A stretch of DNA of 42,564 nucleotides from Labilithrix sp. (GCA_028287065.1 JAQBQJ010000342.1:1-42564); one strand, 5' to 3'; numbered from the stretch's first letter, positions 1-8,583 are shown. The notes: a model not told the origin generated them from the letters alone. Made by a program: numbers and translations.

Positions 1-890
1 GGCTTCGCTTGCCTCGCGGGCTTCGCCGGCGCGTACGTCGTGACGACGAGCTCCGTCACGTCACCCCGCTTGCTCGGGTCCGAGTTGATCGCACGCGCCG
101 CCTGGATGTCGTCGACCACGAAGCCGCGACTCAGATACAGGGCGCGGCTCTCGAGCGTTGCTGCGTTGGAGAGCATCGCGTTGACGCGCCTCTTCTTCAG
201 CGCCGCGAGCTCGTCGGCGAGTCGCTCCTGCTCCTCCGGTCCGAAGCGATCCGACGCATACGCCGTGAAGTTCGCCGTCTTCGACACCGGGACGTACGGC
301 GGATCGAAGTACGCGAAGTCGCCGGCCTTCAGCTTCTTCGTCACGTCCGCGAAATCCGCGACCTGCACGTCGGCGAGCGACAGCGCCTCGTGGGCGGCAC
401 GCAACCCCTCCACGTCGAGGATCCTCGGGCGCGCATACTTGCCGAAGGGCACGTTGAACCGCCCCGACGCATTGACGCGCCAGAGGCCGTTGAAGCACGT
501 CTTGTTGAGGAACAAGAGACGAGCGCCGCGCTCGATGGTCTTCATCGTCGCCGTCTCGAGCGCGCGCACGTCGTAGAAGTGCGCGCGACGCTTCTCGTCG
601 TCGAGGCGGAAGTGATCGTCCTGATAGCCCCGCACCCGATCGATGAGCGACTCCACGTCGGTCTTGATCGCTCTATAGAGCTCGACGAGCTCCTCGTTCT
701 TGTCGGCGAGGAGCGCGCGGTCGAAGCGCCGCTTGGGCTCCGCCGCGAGCGCGAAGAACATCGCGGCTCCTCCGCAGAACGGCTCGGCATAGGTCGGGAA
801 TCGACCTGCCGGCAGGCGCTTCATGAGGCGATCGAGGAGGCGCGACTTGCCTCCCGCCCACTTCACGACCGGACGCGGTGCCACCAGCAT
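1..890 (-). CDS. D12-class adenine-specific DNA methyltransferase, 3' end cut by window edge
   Basis: Transfers a methyl group from S-adenosylmethionine to N6 of adenine in DNA. The frame is open from the ATG at 890 to the window edge (about 296 codons, no stop seen), so the ORF track misses it. The N-terminus reads VVKWAGGKSRLL, the SAM-binding motif I of Dam-type enzymes. Further on come NKTCFNGLWRVN and FNVPFGKY, then the catalytic motif FDPPY near residue 198, then NFTAYASDRFG and a C-terminal part ending near ELVVTTYAP. All of these are in the order expected for the D12 class. Only the last few residues and the stop should be missing. The start lies 4 bases after the stop of the DUF4340 gene, so it is probably the last gene of the exporter operon. 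No restriction endonuclease is visible inside the window, so I cannot say whether it is solitary or part of a restriction system. The target sequence is unknown. Confidence 0.9.
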   Translation of the reverse strand, partial: MLVAPRPVVKWAGGKSRLLDRLMKRLPAGRFPTYAEPFCGGAAMFFALAAEPKRRFDRALLADKNEELVELYRAIKTDVESLIDRVRGYQDDHFRLDDEKRRAHFYDVRALETATMKTIERGARLLFLNKTCFNGLWRVNASGRFNVPFGKYARPRILDVEGLRAAHEALSLADVQVADFADVTKKLKAGDFAYFDPPYVPVSKTANFTAYASDRFGPEEQERLADELAALKKRRVNAMLSNAATLESRALYLSRGFVVDDIQAARAINSDPSKRGDVTELVVTTYAPAKPARQAK

Positions 891-894
891 TTCG

Positions 895-2970
895 TTATCG
901 TGCCCCGCCGTCCGGCGCAATCAACAAGGGCGCGAGCCGTGATTCGGCGACGGAGAAGGTCGCGTTCAGGCCGTCGAGCCCGCAGTGGCGTTCGGTCTTC
1001 GAGATCGATTTGCAGGCGATTCGCCGCGCGGGACCGCCTTCCGCGACGGTGACCTCGATCACGAGATCCGGCGCGCCCTCCGGCTTCTTCAGCGACACGA
1101 CGCGGTCGGCAAAGAGCGCGGCCATGGTGTCCCGCTGGGTCGAGGCATCCGCCACGGTGACCGGCTTTCCCTCGGCGAGCACGCGCACGCGCTCGATCCG
1201 CTCGGCCTGCGTGCGGAGCGAGCCGCGGCTCACGTAGATGCTCTTCGCGAGATCGCGGAGCGACCGCGGCGCGACGAGGACGCCCGGCCGAGGATCGACG
1301 CGTACGTACACGCCGCCCTCGCCTTCCGCGCCGAACCACACCGTGACCGGCGCGTTTCCGTCCGGGAAGACGAGCACGACGTGACATCCGTCCTTCGTGA
1401 AGCCGAACGAGCCGTCGTCGGCGTCGGCGACCCATGCATCGATGTGGCCGCGCACGAGCGCGTCGACGAGCGGCACGATCGCGCCGTCGGTCTCGTACCC
1501 TGCCGGCGACACGAGGCGGAAGCCCTCGCCGCGATCGACGAGCTCCTGATCCGTTCCGCAGCGGAGGATGACGCGCGAGGGGCGTCGCGCGTCACCCTCG
1601 AGGATCGTGCGCGGGCGAAGGCTCGTCGCGCGCGGAACGAACCGGCGCCACATCGCGGCGTCGACCTCGAGACGAGCGTCGTCGAGCACGCGCCGCAACG
1701 TCGCCCGCCCATCGGCGCCGAGCGCACCGACCTCGATGATCTGCTCTCGCTCGCCGGAATGCACGACCGCGCGTCCGATCGACGGGAACGCGCCGCCTCC
1801 GCGCGTGACCGCGCGAGCCTCCGACTGCGCGATGCGCGTCACGAGCTCGGATGCTGCATCGGCCTCGGCGGGCGGCAGATCGCGATCGACGGGCGCGCGC
1901 TGGTGGAAGCCCGTGCCCTTGCGCGCGAGCTCGATCGCTGGAGGATCGCCGCCGGCGCGCTCGAGACGAAGCTCCTCGATCTCGTCCATACCGAACGTGA
2001 ACGGCAGCTTCTCCACGAGCGCATCGGGCTTCTCTTGCAGCGCGACGACGACGTCCTTCGGCGCGCATGCGGCGGCGCGCGCCGGCTTCTTGCGGAGGAC
2101 CACGACGTCCGACGGATGCCCCGGGCACGCCTCGCCGAGCACGAGCTCCGCGGGCGCCTTGCTCGCGTCCTTCGGCGTGAGCACCAGCGTGACGGTCGGA
2201 TTCGCGGTGAGACGATCGGCGTCGGCGTCCTTCGGGAACGCTTCCGCGCGCATCTCCGCGAGCGCAGCCCAGAGTCGAGCGACGGCGGTGCGCGATGCGA
2301 GCAGCCCGGTGCCGGCAACCCGGAACGAGTGCTCGTCGAGACGCTCGAGGGCGATCGTCGTAACGCCGTACCTCACCTCGAAGCGCGCAAGCTCCGTCGC
2401 GAGATACGGCACGACGGCGCGATCGCGATACGTGTCCGACGGCGCGAGCAGCGCGGTCGTCACCTCCTTCGACACGACGATCGGCGCTGCGTCGCTGGCG
2501 CGGAAGTAGCTCGAGCCCTCGGGCTGCGGCGACGGAGCTCCGAGCACGAACGGCACCTCGAGGCTGCCCATCGTGACGGCGCCGGCTGCGCGCGGAGGAG
2601 CGCTCGGCTCGAGACCGACCGCGGCTCCGGCGGCGACCTTGCGTGCGATGGTCGCGAGCTCGAGGGTCGAGAGCAGGCGCTCGACGGCGACGGGATCGGC
2701 GCGCTCCTCGCGCGGCGACGTCATGCGCCAGCGTCCTTCCTTGCCCTCTCCGCGCTTGTCGTTCGATGCGCGGTCGCGCTCGAGGACGATCGTCTCGTCG
2801 TCGTGACGGATCGCGATCCTGGTCACCTCGTCGCGCCGCCACACGACGAAAGCGCTATTTTCACGGCGTTTGCGCTCACCCTCGGTGACGCGATCGCGAT
2901 CGACCCAAAGCCACACGCCGAGGGCGAGCGCGAGGACGACGAGCACGATGGTCGTCGCGTGCCTCTTCAC
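895..2970 (-). CDS. DUF4340 domain protein, accessory to an ABC-2 exporter
   Basis: A 691-residue protein with one N-terminal membrane helix (about residues 7-23, IVLVVLALALGVWLWV) and a large extracytoplasmic part. The periplasmic region follows the DUF4340 pattern: repeated beta-rich segments in which DRDRVTE, GRWRMTSP and later GEGFRLVSP mark successive units. The start is GTG at 2970, whose GTGA overlaps the stop of the upstream GldG-like gene. This start gives the membrane helix directly after MKRHA. The ORF track runs the frame on to 5250, but that extension is Arg-rich shadow of the neighbouring genes. DUF4340 proteins commonly sit beside GldA/F/G-like exporters, and this order matches. 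The cargo and exact function are unknown. It is followed after 4 bases by the DNA methyltransferase. Confidence 0.85.
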   Translation of the reverse strand: MKRHATTIVLVVLALALGVWLWVDRDRVTEGERKRRENSAFVVWRRDEVTRIAIRHDDETIVLERDRASNDKRGEGKEGRWRMTSPREERADPVAVERLLSTLELATIARKVAAGAAVGLEPSAPPRAAGAVTMGSLEVPFVLGAPSPQPEGSSYFRASDAAPIVVSKEVTTALLAPSDTYRDRAVVPYLATELARFEVRYGVTTIALERLDEHSFRVAGTGLLASRTAVARLWAALAEMRAEAFPKDADADRLTANPTVTLVLTPKDASKAPAELVLGEACPGHPSDVVVLRKKPARAAACAPKDVVVALQEKPDALVEKLPFTFGMDEIEELRLERAGGDPPAIELARKGTGFHQRAPVDRDLPPAEADAASELVTRIAQSEARAVTRGGGAFPSIGRAVVHSGEREQIIEVGALGADGRATLRRVLDDARLEVDAAMWRRFVPRATSLRPRTILEGDARRPSRVILRCGTDQELVDRGEGFRLVSPAGYETDGAIVPLVDALVRGHIDAWVADADDGSFGFTKDGCHVVLVFPDGNAPVTVWFGAEGEGGVYVRVDPRPGVLVAPRSLRDLAKSIYVSRGSLRTQAERIERVRVLAEGKPVTVADASTQRDTMAALFADRVVSLKKPEGAPDLVIEVTVAEGGPARRIACKSISKTERHCGLDGLNATFSVAESRLAPLLIAPDGGAR

Positions 2971-4562
2971 CCCGGCTTCTTCCTTCGGTTCGGCTTCGAG
3001 GTCTTCGAGGTCTTCGCCGTGCGGCCTTCGCCGGCGCGACGGAAGAGCGCGATCGCGATGCCGAGGAGCGCAACGGTCGCCGGCATGAACAGGACGACGT
3101 AGCGACGGATGGTCCCGCGCGACTCCTCGTTGACGCGCATGCCCGCGCCGACGGCGCTCTTCTCGGGCACGTCGAGCACCTGCGGCCTGGCGGCGAGCCA
3201 CGAGATGGCGCTCTCGCTGAGGAGCGCCGCGCCGCGATACGCCGGGAGCTCGTGGAACGCCTCGCCGGCCATCACGCTGCTCGTTCCGGCGACGACGATG
3301 CGCGGCCCGTGCGGCGATGCCGCCGAGACCTTCGGTCGCTCGGCGGCCATGGCGATCGAGAGCGGCCCTGCGAGATCGCCGGCGCGCTTCTGCGGCGTGT
3401 CCTTCCAGTCGGCCGCGCCTTCGATGCCGTGGAGGCCGAACGCGCTCGCGGACGTGCCGAGCAGCTCTTGCGCGTTGACCGAGCCCGGCTCCACGGCGCG
3501 ATGCATCGAGCGCGTGAGGCTCACGACGACGCGCGGCACCTCGCGCGATCGCTCCGTCTTCACGAGCGCGGTCGTGACCGGATGCTGCCGGGGTTGCGCG
3601 ACGAAGCGGAAGCCGCCGCTCTCGGGCAGCGAGACGTCGGCCTCTTGCTCGGTGACGACCACGTCGTCGAGCGCGATGCCGAACGGACCGAGCACGCGCT
3701 CGAGACCGGCGGGCACGAGCCCGTTGCCCTGGCCGGGCGCGGTCAGGATGGGGCTCGCCGCGAGGAAGAGATTGCCGTCCTCGAGGAGCCACGTGCGAAG
3801 GCGCTCGGCCTCGTCCTTCGCGAACGGCGCGCGCAGCCCGGCCACGACCGCGACCGCGCAGCCGTCGAGCGGCTTCGAAGCGGCGTTCGGCGCGCCGAGG
3901 TCGACGATCGCGACGGCGTAGTTGTCCTTGTCGAGGACCTCCTTGAGCGCGCCGGCGCCTCGTTCGCCGGCGTCGGCGGGCGTCAGCTCGCCGTGCCCGG
4001 TGGTGAAGCAGATCTTCGATTTCGTGCCGCCGAGCACGCTGCGGATCGCGCCGGTGAGCGCGCGTTCTTCGCGCGGCTTCACCTTCGTGTCGTCCTGGGC
4101 GGCGACCTCGACCATGTCGCTCGCGGTCACGAACCAGTGACGATCGCCGCGCGCGACGACGACCACGGCGTCGGCGACGACGTGACCGTCTTCGGTGCGC
4201 CCGGTCTCGATCTTGAATCGCTTGCGGACGTCCTCGAGGGCAATCGTGTCGCGATCGGGATCGACGTAGTGGATGTCGAGCTTCGTCGTCTCGGCCTGGT
4301 ACGCGACGAGGAGCTGCTTCACGCTCTGCTCGAGCGGATCCGCGGTGCCGAGGAGAACCCAGATCTGCACCGTCTCGGGGAGCTCGTGGAGCGTCTGCAC
4401 GGTCGCGGACGAGAGCGAGTAGCGCTTGTTCGACGTCCAGTCCCAGCGCGTGAAGCGGCGGGCGGCGACGACGTTGACGAGCACGACGACGACGACCGCA
4501 GCGAGGACGCCGAGGAGCTGCGCGGCGTGCGCGGGATCGATCGCAAGCTTCTTCTTCGCCAT
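2967..4562 (-). CDS. GldG-like ABC exporter auxiliary protein
   Basis: A 531-residue protein of the GldG/ABC_transp_aux family. It has an N-terminal membrane helix (VLAAVVVVVLVNVVA, about residues 18-33) followed by the family signature FTRWDWTSNKRYSLSSAT. The large extracytoplasmic domain is an intein-free GldG-type fold with the DIHYVDPDRD strand and the TTGHGEL segment. A second helix near the C-terminus (VVLFMPATVALLGIAIALF) precedes a short basic tail. In Bacteroidetes GldG belongs to an ABC complex linked to gliding; homologues elsewhere are widespread and mostly uncharacterised, so I do not infer motility. The ATG at 4562 lies directly after the permease stop codon, and the 3' end overlaps the DUF4340 start by 4 bases, so the proteins are probably made in fixed ratio. 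It is likely the periplasmic partner of the ATPase/permease pair. Confidence 0.87.
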   Translation of the reverse strand: MAKKKLAIDPAHAAQLLGVLAAVVVVVLVNVVAARRFTRWDWTSNKRYSLSSATVQTLHELPETVQIWVLLGTADPLEQSVKQLLVAYQAETTKLDIHYVDPDRDTIALEDVRKRFKIETGRTEDGHVVADAVVVVARGDRHWFVTASDMVEVAAQDDTKVKPREERALTGAIRSVLGGTKSKICFTTGHGELTPADAGERGAGALKEVLDKDNYAVAIVDLGAPNAASKPLDGCAVAVVAGLRAPFAKDEAERLRTWLLEDGNLFLAASPILTAPGQGNGLVPAGLERVLGPFGIALDDVVVTEQEADVSLPESGGFRFVAQPRQHPVTTALVKTERSREVPRVVVSLTRSMHRAVEPGSVNAQELLGTSASAFGLHGIEGAADWKDTPQKRAGDLAGPLSIAMAAERPKVSAASPHGPRIVVAGTSSVMAGEAFHELPAYRGAALLSESAISWLAARPQVLDVPEKSAVGAGMRVNEESRGTIRRYVVLFMPATVALLGIAIALFRRAGEGRTAKTSKTSKPNRRKKPG

Positions 4563-5312
4563 CTAGCCCCACCTCCATGCGTCGACCGCGCGCACGGTGA
4601 CGAAGAGCGGGAGCACGACGCACGAGCCGTAGAAGACGACGCGGCGCGAATCGATGATGCCCGAGGCGAAGTCGTTCATGTGCGCCCACACCGAGACGTG
4701 CGAGCAGACGTCGTGCATGAGCGTGCCCTCGCGCGTGACGAACTCGCCGACGCCGAGGATGAAGAGACCGAGCACGACGAGCGCCGTCATGATGAGCGCG
4801 AGGAACTGGCTCGTGGTGATCGCGCTCATGAGCAAGCCGAGCGACAGATAGCCGGCGCCGACGAGGAACACGCCGAGGTATGCGGAGGCGGCGACGCCCC
4901 AGTCGACCTCTCCGCTGCGCTGCAGGATGACGAGATAGAAGACCGTGGGCGCCCACATCGCGACGTAGGTCGTGAGCACCGAGGCGTACTTCGCGAGCAC
5001 GACCGACCAGCTCGAGACCGGCGCGGTCATGAGCGATTCGATCGTGCCGCTCCGTCGCTCCTCGGCGAAGAGGCGCATCGTCATCGGCGGGACGAGCAGG
5101 AAGAGGACGAGATAGAGGAGGATCGTGTTGCCGAAGAAGGCCTGGATGGGCGTCTGATCGCTCGCGGCGGCGCCCATGTTCGAGAAGTGATCGACGAGGA
5201 GGAAGAAGTGCATTCCCTGCACGAGCAGGAAGACGGTGATGAGCACCCACGCGAGCGGTGTGACGAAGAACGCGAAGAGCTCGCGCTTGTAGATGGGCCA
5301 GAAGCTCTTCAC
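4563..5312 (-). CDS. ABC-2 type exporter permease (GldF-like)
   Basis: A 249-residue integral membrane protein with about six hydrophobic helices, starting with a basic cytoplasmic end (VKSFWPIYKRELFAFF) and the helix TPLAWVLITVFLLVQG. The motif FAEERRSGTIESLMTAPVS is the hallmark of ABC-2 permeases, where it joins the second helix to a coupling region that contacts the ATPase. I chose the GTG at 5312 because it overlaps the stop of the ATPase gene (GTGA) and gives a normal N-terminus. The ORF track extends this frame to 6380, but that upstream part is a shadow of the ATPase gene. The protein ends just before the GldG-like start, with no gap. It should form the membrane channel of the exporter. 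The substrate cannot be told from sequence. Confidence 0.9.
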   Translation of the reverse strand: MKSFWPIYKRELFAFFVTPLAWVLITVFLLVQGMHFFLLVDHFSNMGAAASDQTPIQAFFGNTILLYLVLFLLVPPMTMRLFAEERRSGTIESLMTAPVSSWSVVLAKYASVLTTYVAMWAPTVFYLVILQRSGEVDWGVAASAYLGVFLVGAGYLSLGLLMSAITTSQFLALIMTALVVLGLFILGVGEFVTREGTLMHDVCSHVSVWAHMNDFASGIIDSRRVVFYGSCVVLPLFVTVRAVDAWRWG

Positions 5313-6307
5313 GGATCCGCCTTCTCGTCGTGCTCGTGCTCGTGCCCGTGCTCGGAGCTCGTGAGCTCGGCGAACACCTCTTCGAGGGAGCTGCGGATCG
5401 GGCGAACCTCGCGGACGAAACAGCCTGCGCTCACGAGCGCGGCGACGGCTTGCTCGATGGCTTGCGCCGTCCCCGCTTCGTCGAGCTTCTTCTGCCAGCT
5501 GCAGCGGAGCTCGTGCGTGTCGGTGCCGGAGGCTTCGGGCTCGGCCTTCGCGATGCCCGGGACGGCGCGCACGGCGGAGAGCGCGGCCTCGACATCGCCG
5601 CGCACGACGAGCACGAGGCCCGCGGCGCGGCGCTTCCGCGAGATCGACTCCATCGTGCCTTCGGCGACGAGCTTGCCCTTCGCGATGACGACGACGCGGC
5701 TGCAGCTCGCCTCGACCTCGCTGAGGATGTGCGTCGAGAGGAGGACAGTGTGCTCCTTGCCGAGATCGCGGATGACGTCGCGGACCTCGCGGATCTGGTT
5801 CGGATCGAGGCCGGCCGTGGGCTCGTCGAGGACGAGGAGCGGAGGGCGCGCGACGAGGGCGTCGGCGAGACCGACGCGCTGGCGGTAGCCCTTGGAGAGG
5901 CTGCCGATGAGGACGTTCGCGACGTCGTCGACGTTGGCCTTCGCCATCGCGTCGTCGACGAACGCGGGACGATCGCGGCGCGGCACGCGCTTGAGCTCGG
6001 CGCGGAACGCGAGGTACTCGGCGACGCGCATCTCGGGATAGAGCGGGACCGCTTCGGGCATGTAGCCGATCTTCTGGCGAGCCTCGAAGCTCTGATCGCG
6101 GATGTCGAAGCCCGCGACGCTGACCTTGCCGCTCGTCATGCCGAGGAAGCCCGACAGGATGCGGAGCGTCGTGCTCTTTCCGGCGCCGTTCGGTCCGAGG
6201 AAGCCGACCACCTCGCCCTTGTCGACCTCGAAGGACACGTCGTCGACGGCGAGGCGGGCATTCGCGCCGGTGCCGTAGCGCTTGACGAGCTTCTGGACGG
6301 AAATCAT
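5309..6307 (-). CDS. ABC exporter ATP-binding protein (GldA-like)
   Basis: A 332-residue ABC ATPase. Walker A is GPNGAGKST (residues 38-46), the signature is LSKGYRQR, Walker B with the catalytic Glu is LLVLDEPTAGLD, and the switch His is in STHILSEVE. After the ATPase core comes a C-terminal domain of about 110 residues, typical of drug- and polymer-type ABC-2 exporters. The end is a His/Glu-rich tail (EHGHEHEHDE), encoded by hexamer-like GCTCGT repeats; this tail may bind metal but could also be one of the repeat-derived linkers common in this genome. It is the first gene of the minus-strand operon. An 80-base divergent gap separates it from the SUMF1-type lipoprotein gene and should hold promoters for both. 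It energises the permease encoded next. Confidence 0.93.
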   Translation of the reverse strand: MISVQKLVKRYGTGANARLAVDDVSFEVDKGEVVGFLGPNGAGKSTTLRILSGFLGMTSGKVSVAGFDIRDQSFEARQKIGYMPEAVPLYPEMRVAEYLAFRAELKRVPRRDRPAFVDDAMAKANVDDVANVLIGSLSKGYRQRVGLADALVARPPLLVLDEPTAGLDPNQIREVRDVIRDLGKEHTVLLSTHILSEVEASCSRVVVIAKGKLVAEGTMESISRKRRAAGLVLVVRGDVEAALSAVRAVPGIAKAEPEASGTDTHELRCSWQKKLDEAGTAQAIEQAVAALVSAGCFVREVRPIRSSLEEVFAELTSSEHGHEHEHDEKADP

Positions 6308-6387
6308 GCGGGGTCGAGCGAGCGGGTTTTACCACGCCCGCGCGTGAGAAGTTTCCCTCGGCGGCCGCGGCGAGGCACATTTACGGG

Positions 6388-7386
6388 GTGAGGAAGAGGG
6401 CATCGGTTTCGATCGGCGTGATCGGCGTGATCGGGATCGTCGCGTGTCGGTCGGGGGCGGCGCCGGCGCCGGCGGGACCGGCGGTGAGTGCGGAGGCGGA
6501 GGCGTGCGCGACCGCGAGCGCTGACGCGAGCGCGAGCGCGGACGCTGACGCGAGCGCGAGCGCGGACGCTGACGCGAGAACGGATTCGGGCACGGGCACG
6601 GGCACGGGTACGGGTACGGGGGCGCGTGGCGAGGACGGGATGCTCGTCGTGACGGGAGGGACCTTCACCATGGGCGCCGAGAGTGGCGGCGAAGGCGACG
6701 AGCGGCCGGCGCACCCGGTCACCGTGGCGTCGTTCTGGTTGGATCGGACGGAGGTCACGCAGGCGGCCTACGACGAGTGTGTCGTGGCGAAGGCTTGTCC
6801 GGCGCCGGACGCGGCGATCCTCGCGACGTTCGGCGGTCTGTTCAAGGGACCGAACAAGCCGGTGGTGGGCGTGTCGTGGTTCGCCGCGCGTGACTACTGC
6901 AAGTGGAAGGGCAAGCGGCTGCCGCGTGAAGCGGAGTACGAGCGTGCCGTGCGCGGGGAAGATGGTCGTCGGTATCCGTGGGGCAACGACGCGCCGACGC
7001 ACGAGCGCACGGTGTTCGAAGCGAATGCGACGGAGGACGTCGCGACGCATCCGAGCGGCAGAGGGCCGTACGGCCACGACGATCTGGCGGGCAACGTCTG
7101 GGAGTGGATCGAGGACGACTACGATCCGCTCGCGTACACGAGACCGGGAGCCGCCGAGGGCAAGGCCGGCACGTGCGAGGAGATCGTCGCAGCGCAGAAC
7201 AAGCTGCGAGCGGAGAACAAGCAGGGCTTCACCGGCTCGAACCCGATCCCGACCGAGTGCGAAAAGTCGATCCGCGGAGGTGCGTACAACTACCCGGCGG
7301 GCGGGTTGAGGAGCACGAACCGGATTCACCATCCGCCGGGGTTCAAGTTGCGGATGACGGGGGTTCGGTGCGCGAAGGACGCGTAG
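6388..7386 (+). CDS. SUMF1/FGE-fold lipoprotein, probably non-catalytic
   Basis: A 332-residue protein starting with GTG. The N-terminus is a lipoprotein signal (GVIGIVAC, Cys at about 20). A low-complexity linker follows (ASADAD units, then GTGTGTGTG), and from about residue 85 there is a formylglycine-generating-enzyme-type domain: GGTFTMGAE, FWLDRTEVTQAAYDECV, PVVGVSWFAARDYCKWKGKRL, YPWGN, GNVWEW and a C-terminal SIRGGAYNY..GVRCAKD. In true formylglycine-generating enzymes two Cys lie in the segment after RGG(S/A); here that segment (AYNYPAGGLRST) has none. I therefore infer a binding or structural protein of this fold rather than a sulfatase activator. It faces convergently onto the crotonase gene, with stop codons only 7 bases apart. 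The linker DNA carries a 24-base unit repeated about 2.5 times and then hexamers. Confidence 0.88.
   Translation: MRKRASVSIGVIGVIGIVACRSGAAPAPAGPAVSAEAEACATASADASASADADASASADADARTDSGTGTGTGTGTGARGEDGMLVVTGGTFTMGAESGGEGDERPAHPVTVASFWLDRTEVTQAAYDECVVAKACPAPDAAILATFGGLFKGPNKPVVGVSWFAARDYCKWKGKRLPREAEYERAVRGEDGRRYPWGNDAPTHERTVFEANATEDVATHPSGRGPYGHDDLAGNVWEWIEDDYDPLAYTRPGAAEGKAGTCEEIVAAQNKLRAENKQGFTGSNPIPTECEKSIRGGAYNYPAGGLRSTNRIHHPPGFKLRMTGVRCAKDA
6520..6624 (+). repeat. Tandem 24-base unit followed by ACGGGC-type hexamer array, inside the SUMF1-fold gene
   Basis: A 24-base unit beginning GCTGACGCGAGC runs from 6520 to 6543, is repeated exactly at 6544-6567, and starts a third time to about 6578. 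It encodes the Ala/Ser/Asp linker. From 6586 a hexamer array (TCGGGCACGGGCACGG, then GGTACG variants) encodes Gly-Thr repeats. The hexamer part closely resembles the right arm of the inverted repeat at 18350-18383. All periods are multiples of three, so the reading frame is kept. Confidence 0.85.
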
Positions 7387-7393
7387 GCTGCCC

Positions 7394-8092
7394 CTACCCC
7401 TTCAAAATACTCTCCATGTCCGACTGCAACGTGTCCTCGATGTGCCGGATCGTCTTCCCCCTCAGCCGCACCTTCGTCGCCGCATACGCCGTCCGCGACA
7501 GGCCCCCTAGCCTCGCCGCCTCCTCCATCGCCTTCCCCATCACGTCGGCCGGCGGCGCCACCGCATCCACATACCCCGCGCGCGCCGCGTCCTCCGGCGC
7601 ATAGATCGTCGCCTGCAGCGTCGCCTTCGCCAGCTCCGCTGCCGCGATTCGATCCCGCGCCAGCTCCATCGCGAGCACCGGCACCGGAAGCCCGATCGAC
7701 ACCTCGTTCAACCCGATCCGATACGCGCCCGACGCCGCGATCCGCACGTCGCCCGTCAACAGCACCAGCGCCCCGCCCGCAAGCGCATGGCCCGTGCACG
7801 CGATCACCAGGGGCAGCGGCACACCATACAGCTTCATGAGCAGCGCCGACCCGCGTGTCAGCAGCGCCTTCGCGTTCTCCGGACCGCTCATCATCACCTT
7901 CAGGTCGAAGCCCGCGCAGAAGCGGTCCGGCCTCCCCGCCAGCACGATCGCGCTCGCCTCCTTCTCTGCGCGATCGAGCGCCGCCATCAGCGCGTCGATC
8001 ATCGCGTCGGAGAGCGCGTTCGCCTTGCCGTCATCCATGCGCAGGACAGCGGTGGTTCCTTCGAGGGTGTACGTGAGGACGTCGGTGGTCAC
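7394..8092 (-). CDS. Enoyl-CoA hydratase/isomerase (crotonase) family protein
   Basis: A 232-residue crotonase-fold protein, a little shorter than the usual 255-265. Family features are the CoA-binding and oxyanion-hole region RFCAGFDLK near residue 60, and the block GHALAGGALVLLTGDVRIA near 105. The second catalytic Glu of crotonases is present in RIGLNEVSIGLP. The first, which sits in the GGGxE block, is replaced (AGGALV has Leu there). A one-Glu site is more typical of isomerases or other family members than of true enoyl-CoA hydratase, so the reaction is uncertain. The start is GTG at 8092, with a TAGAGT box ending 7 bases upstream and no Shine-Dalgarno. It follows the DUF3293 gene after 23 bases but may have its own promoter. 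Confidence 0.85.
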   Translation of the reverse strand: MTTDVLTYTLEGTTAVLRMDDGKANALSDAMIDALMAALDRAEKEASAIVLAGRPDRFCAGFDLKVMMSGPENAKALLTRGSALLMKLYGVPLPLVIACTGHALAGGALVLLTGDVRIAASGAYRIGLNEVSIGLPVPVLAMELARDRIAAAELAKATLQATIYAPEDAARAGYVDAVAPPADVMGKAMEEAARLGGLSRTAYAATKVRLRGKTIRHIEDTLQSDMESILKG

Positions 8093-8115
8093 GACGCGAA
8101 CTCTAGCTCATCGCT

Positions 8116-8583
8116 TCAGCCGCGGACGCGCCAGTTCCCCACGAACGTGCGCGAGACCTCGTCGCACGTCGGGTCGGTCACGATCAGCTCCGGGCGGCCG
8201 TTCCGGTTCACGACGATGGTGTTCTGGCGGAACACGCGACCGAACGCGACCGCCTCTTCACGATCCATGTCGTGGACGAGCCACGACGGCTCGCGCCAGG
8301 TGCCCTCGGGGTCCTCCTCGTAGCCGACGCACTGCTCGACGCGATAGCAGCCGAGGATGAGCATGTCGCGGAGCACGGCGTGGCGCGCCTCGTTGACCTT
8401 GCGCGGCAGCAGCATCGAACGCGGGTTGAACGCGGTGAGCACCGTGAAGGGACGCACGAGCAGCTCGGGGAGCGACGACACGTCCTGCACGATGTCGCCG
8501 TCGAGCGACACGCGCAGCGGACCGTTCGCCGTGGGCAGGTCGTAGACGGTCGCGAGGTACTGCCGGAGAAGATTCTGATCCAT
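8116..8583 (-). CDS. DUF3293 family protein
   Basis: A 155-residue soluble protein. The order FTVLTAFNPRS, NEARHAVLRDML, EEDPEGTWREPSWLVHDM and GRVFRQNTIVVN matches the DUF3293 family, whose members read roughly ITAxNP...N...L...EpSxLV...A..FgQ.aiv. No catalytic function has been assigned to the family, and I see no clear active-site motif. It lies 27 bases downstream of the response regulator gene on the same strand. It might be cotranscribed with it, but a TAAGAG box 10 bases before its ATG leaves room for an internal promoter. No signal peptide or membrane helix is present. Confidence 0.75.
   Translation of the reverse strand: MDQNLLRQYLATVYDLPTANGPLRVSLDGDIVQDVSSLPELLVRPFTVLTAFNPRSMLLPRKVNEARHAVLRDMLILGCYRVEQCVGYEEDPEGTWREPSWLVHDMDREEAVAFGRVFRQNTIVVNRNGRPELIVTDPTCDEVSRTFVGNWRVRG

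Noticed and set aside
895-5250. A single 1451-residue minus-strand ORF in the track
   Set aside because: Only 895-2970 has normal protein composition (DUF4340). The rest is Arg-rich translation in the wrong frame over the GldG-like and permease genes.
3252-5888. Long plus-strand ORFs (878 residues here, also 8272-10425 and 985-3102)
   Set aside because: Extremely Arg/Asp/His-rich antisense shadows of well-supported minus-strand genes, as expected in GC-rich DNA.
2967-6307. Gliding motility function for the GldA/F/G-like operon
   Set aside because: The names come from Bacteroidetes; homologous exporters occur in many non-gliding bacteria and nothing here ties the operon to motility.
6520-6624. 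Repeat array considered as CRISPR
   Set aside because: Units are 24 and 6 bases, contiguous and without spacers, and are translated as part of the lipoprotein.
6388-7386. Sulfatase-activating formylglycine-generating enzyme
   Set aside because: The catalytic Cys pair is missing from the C-terminal block.
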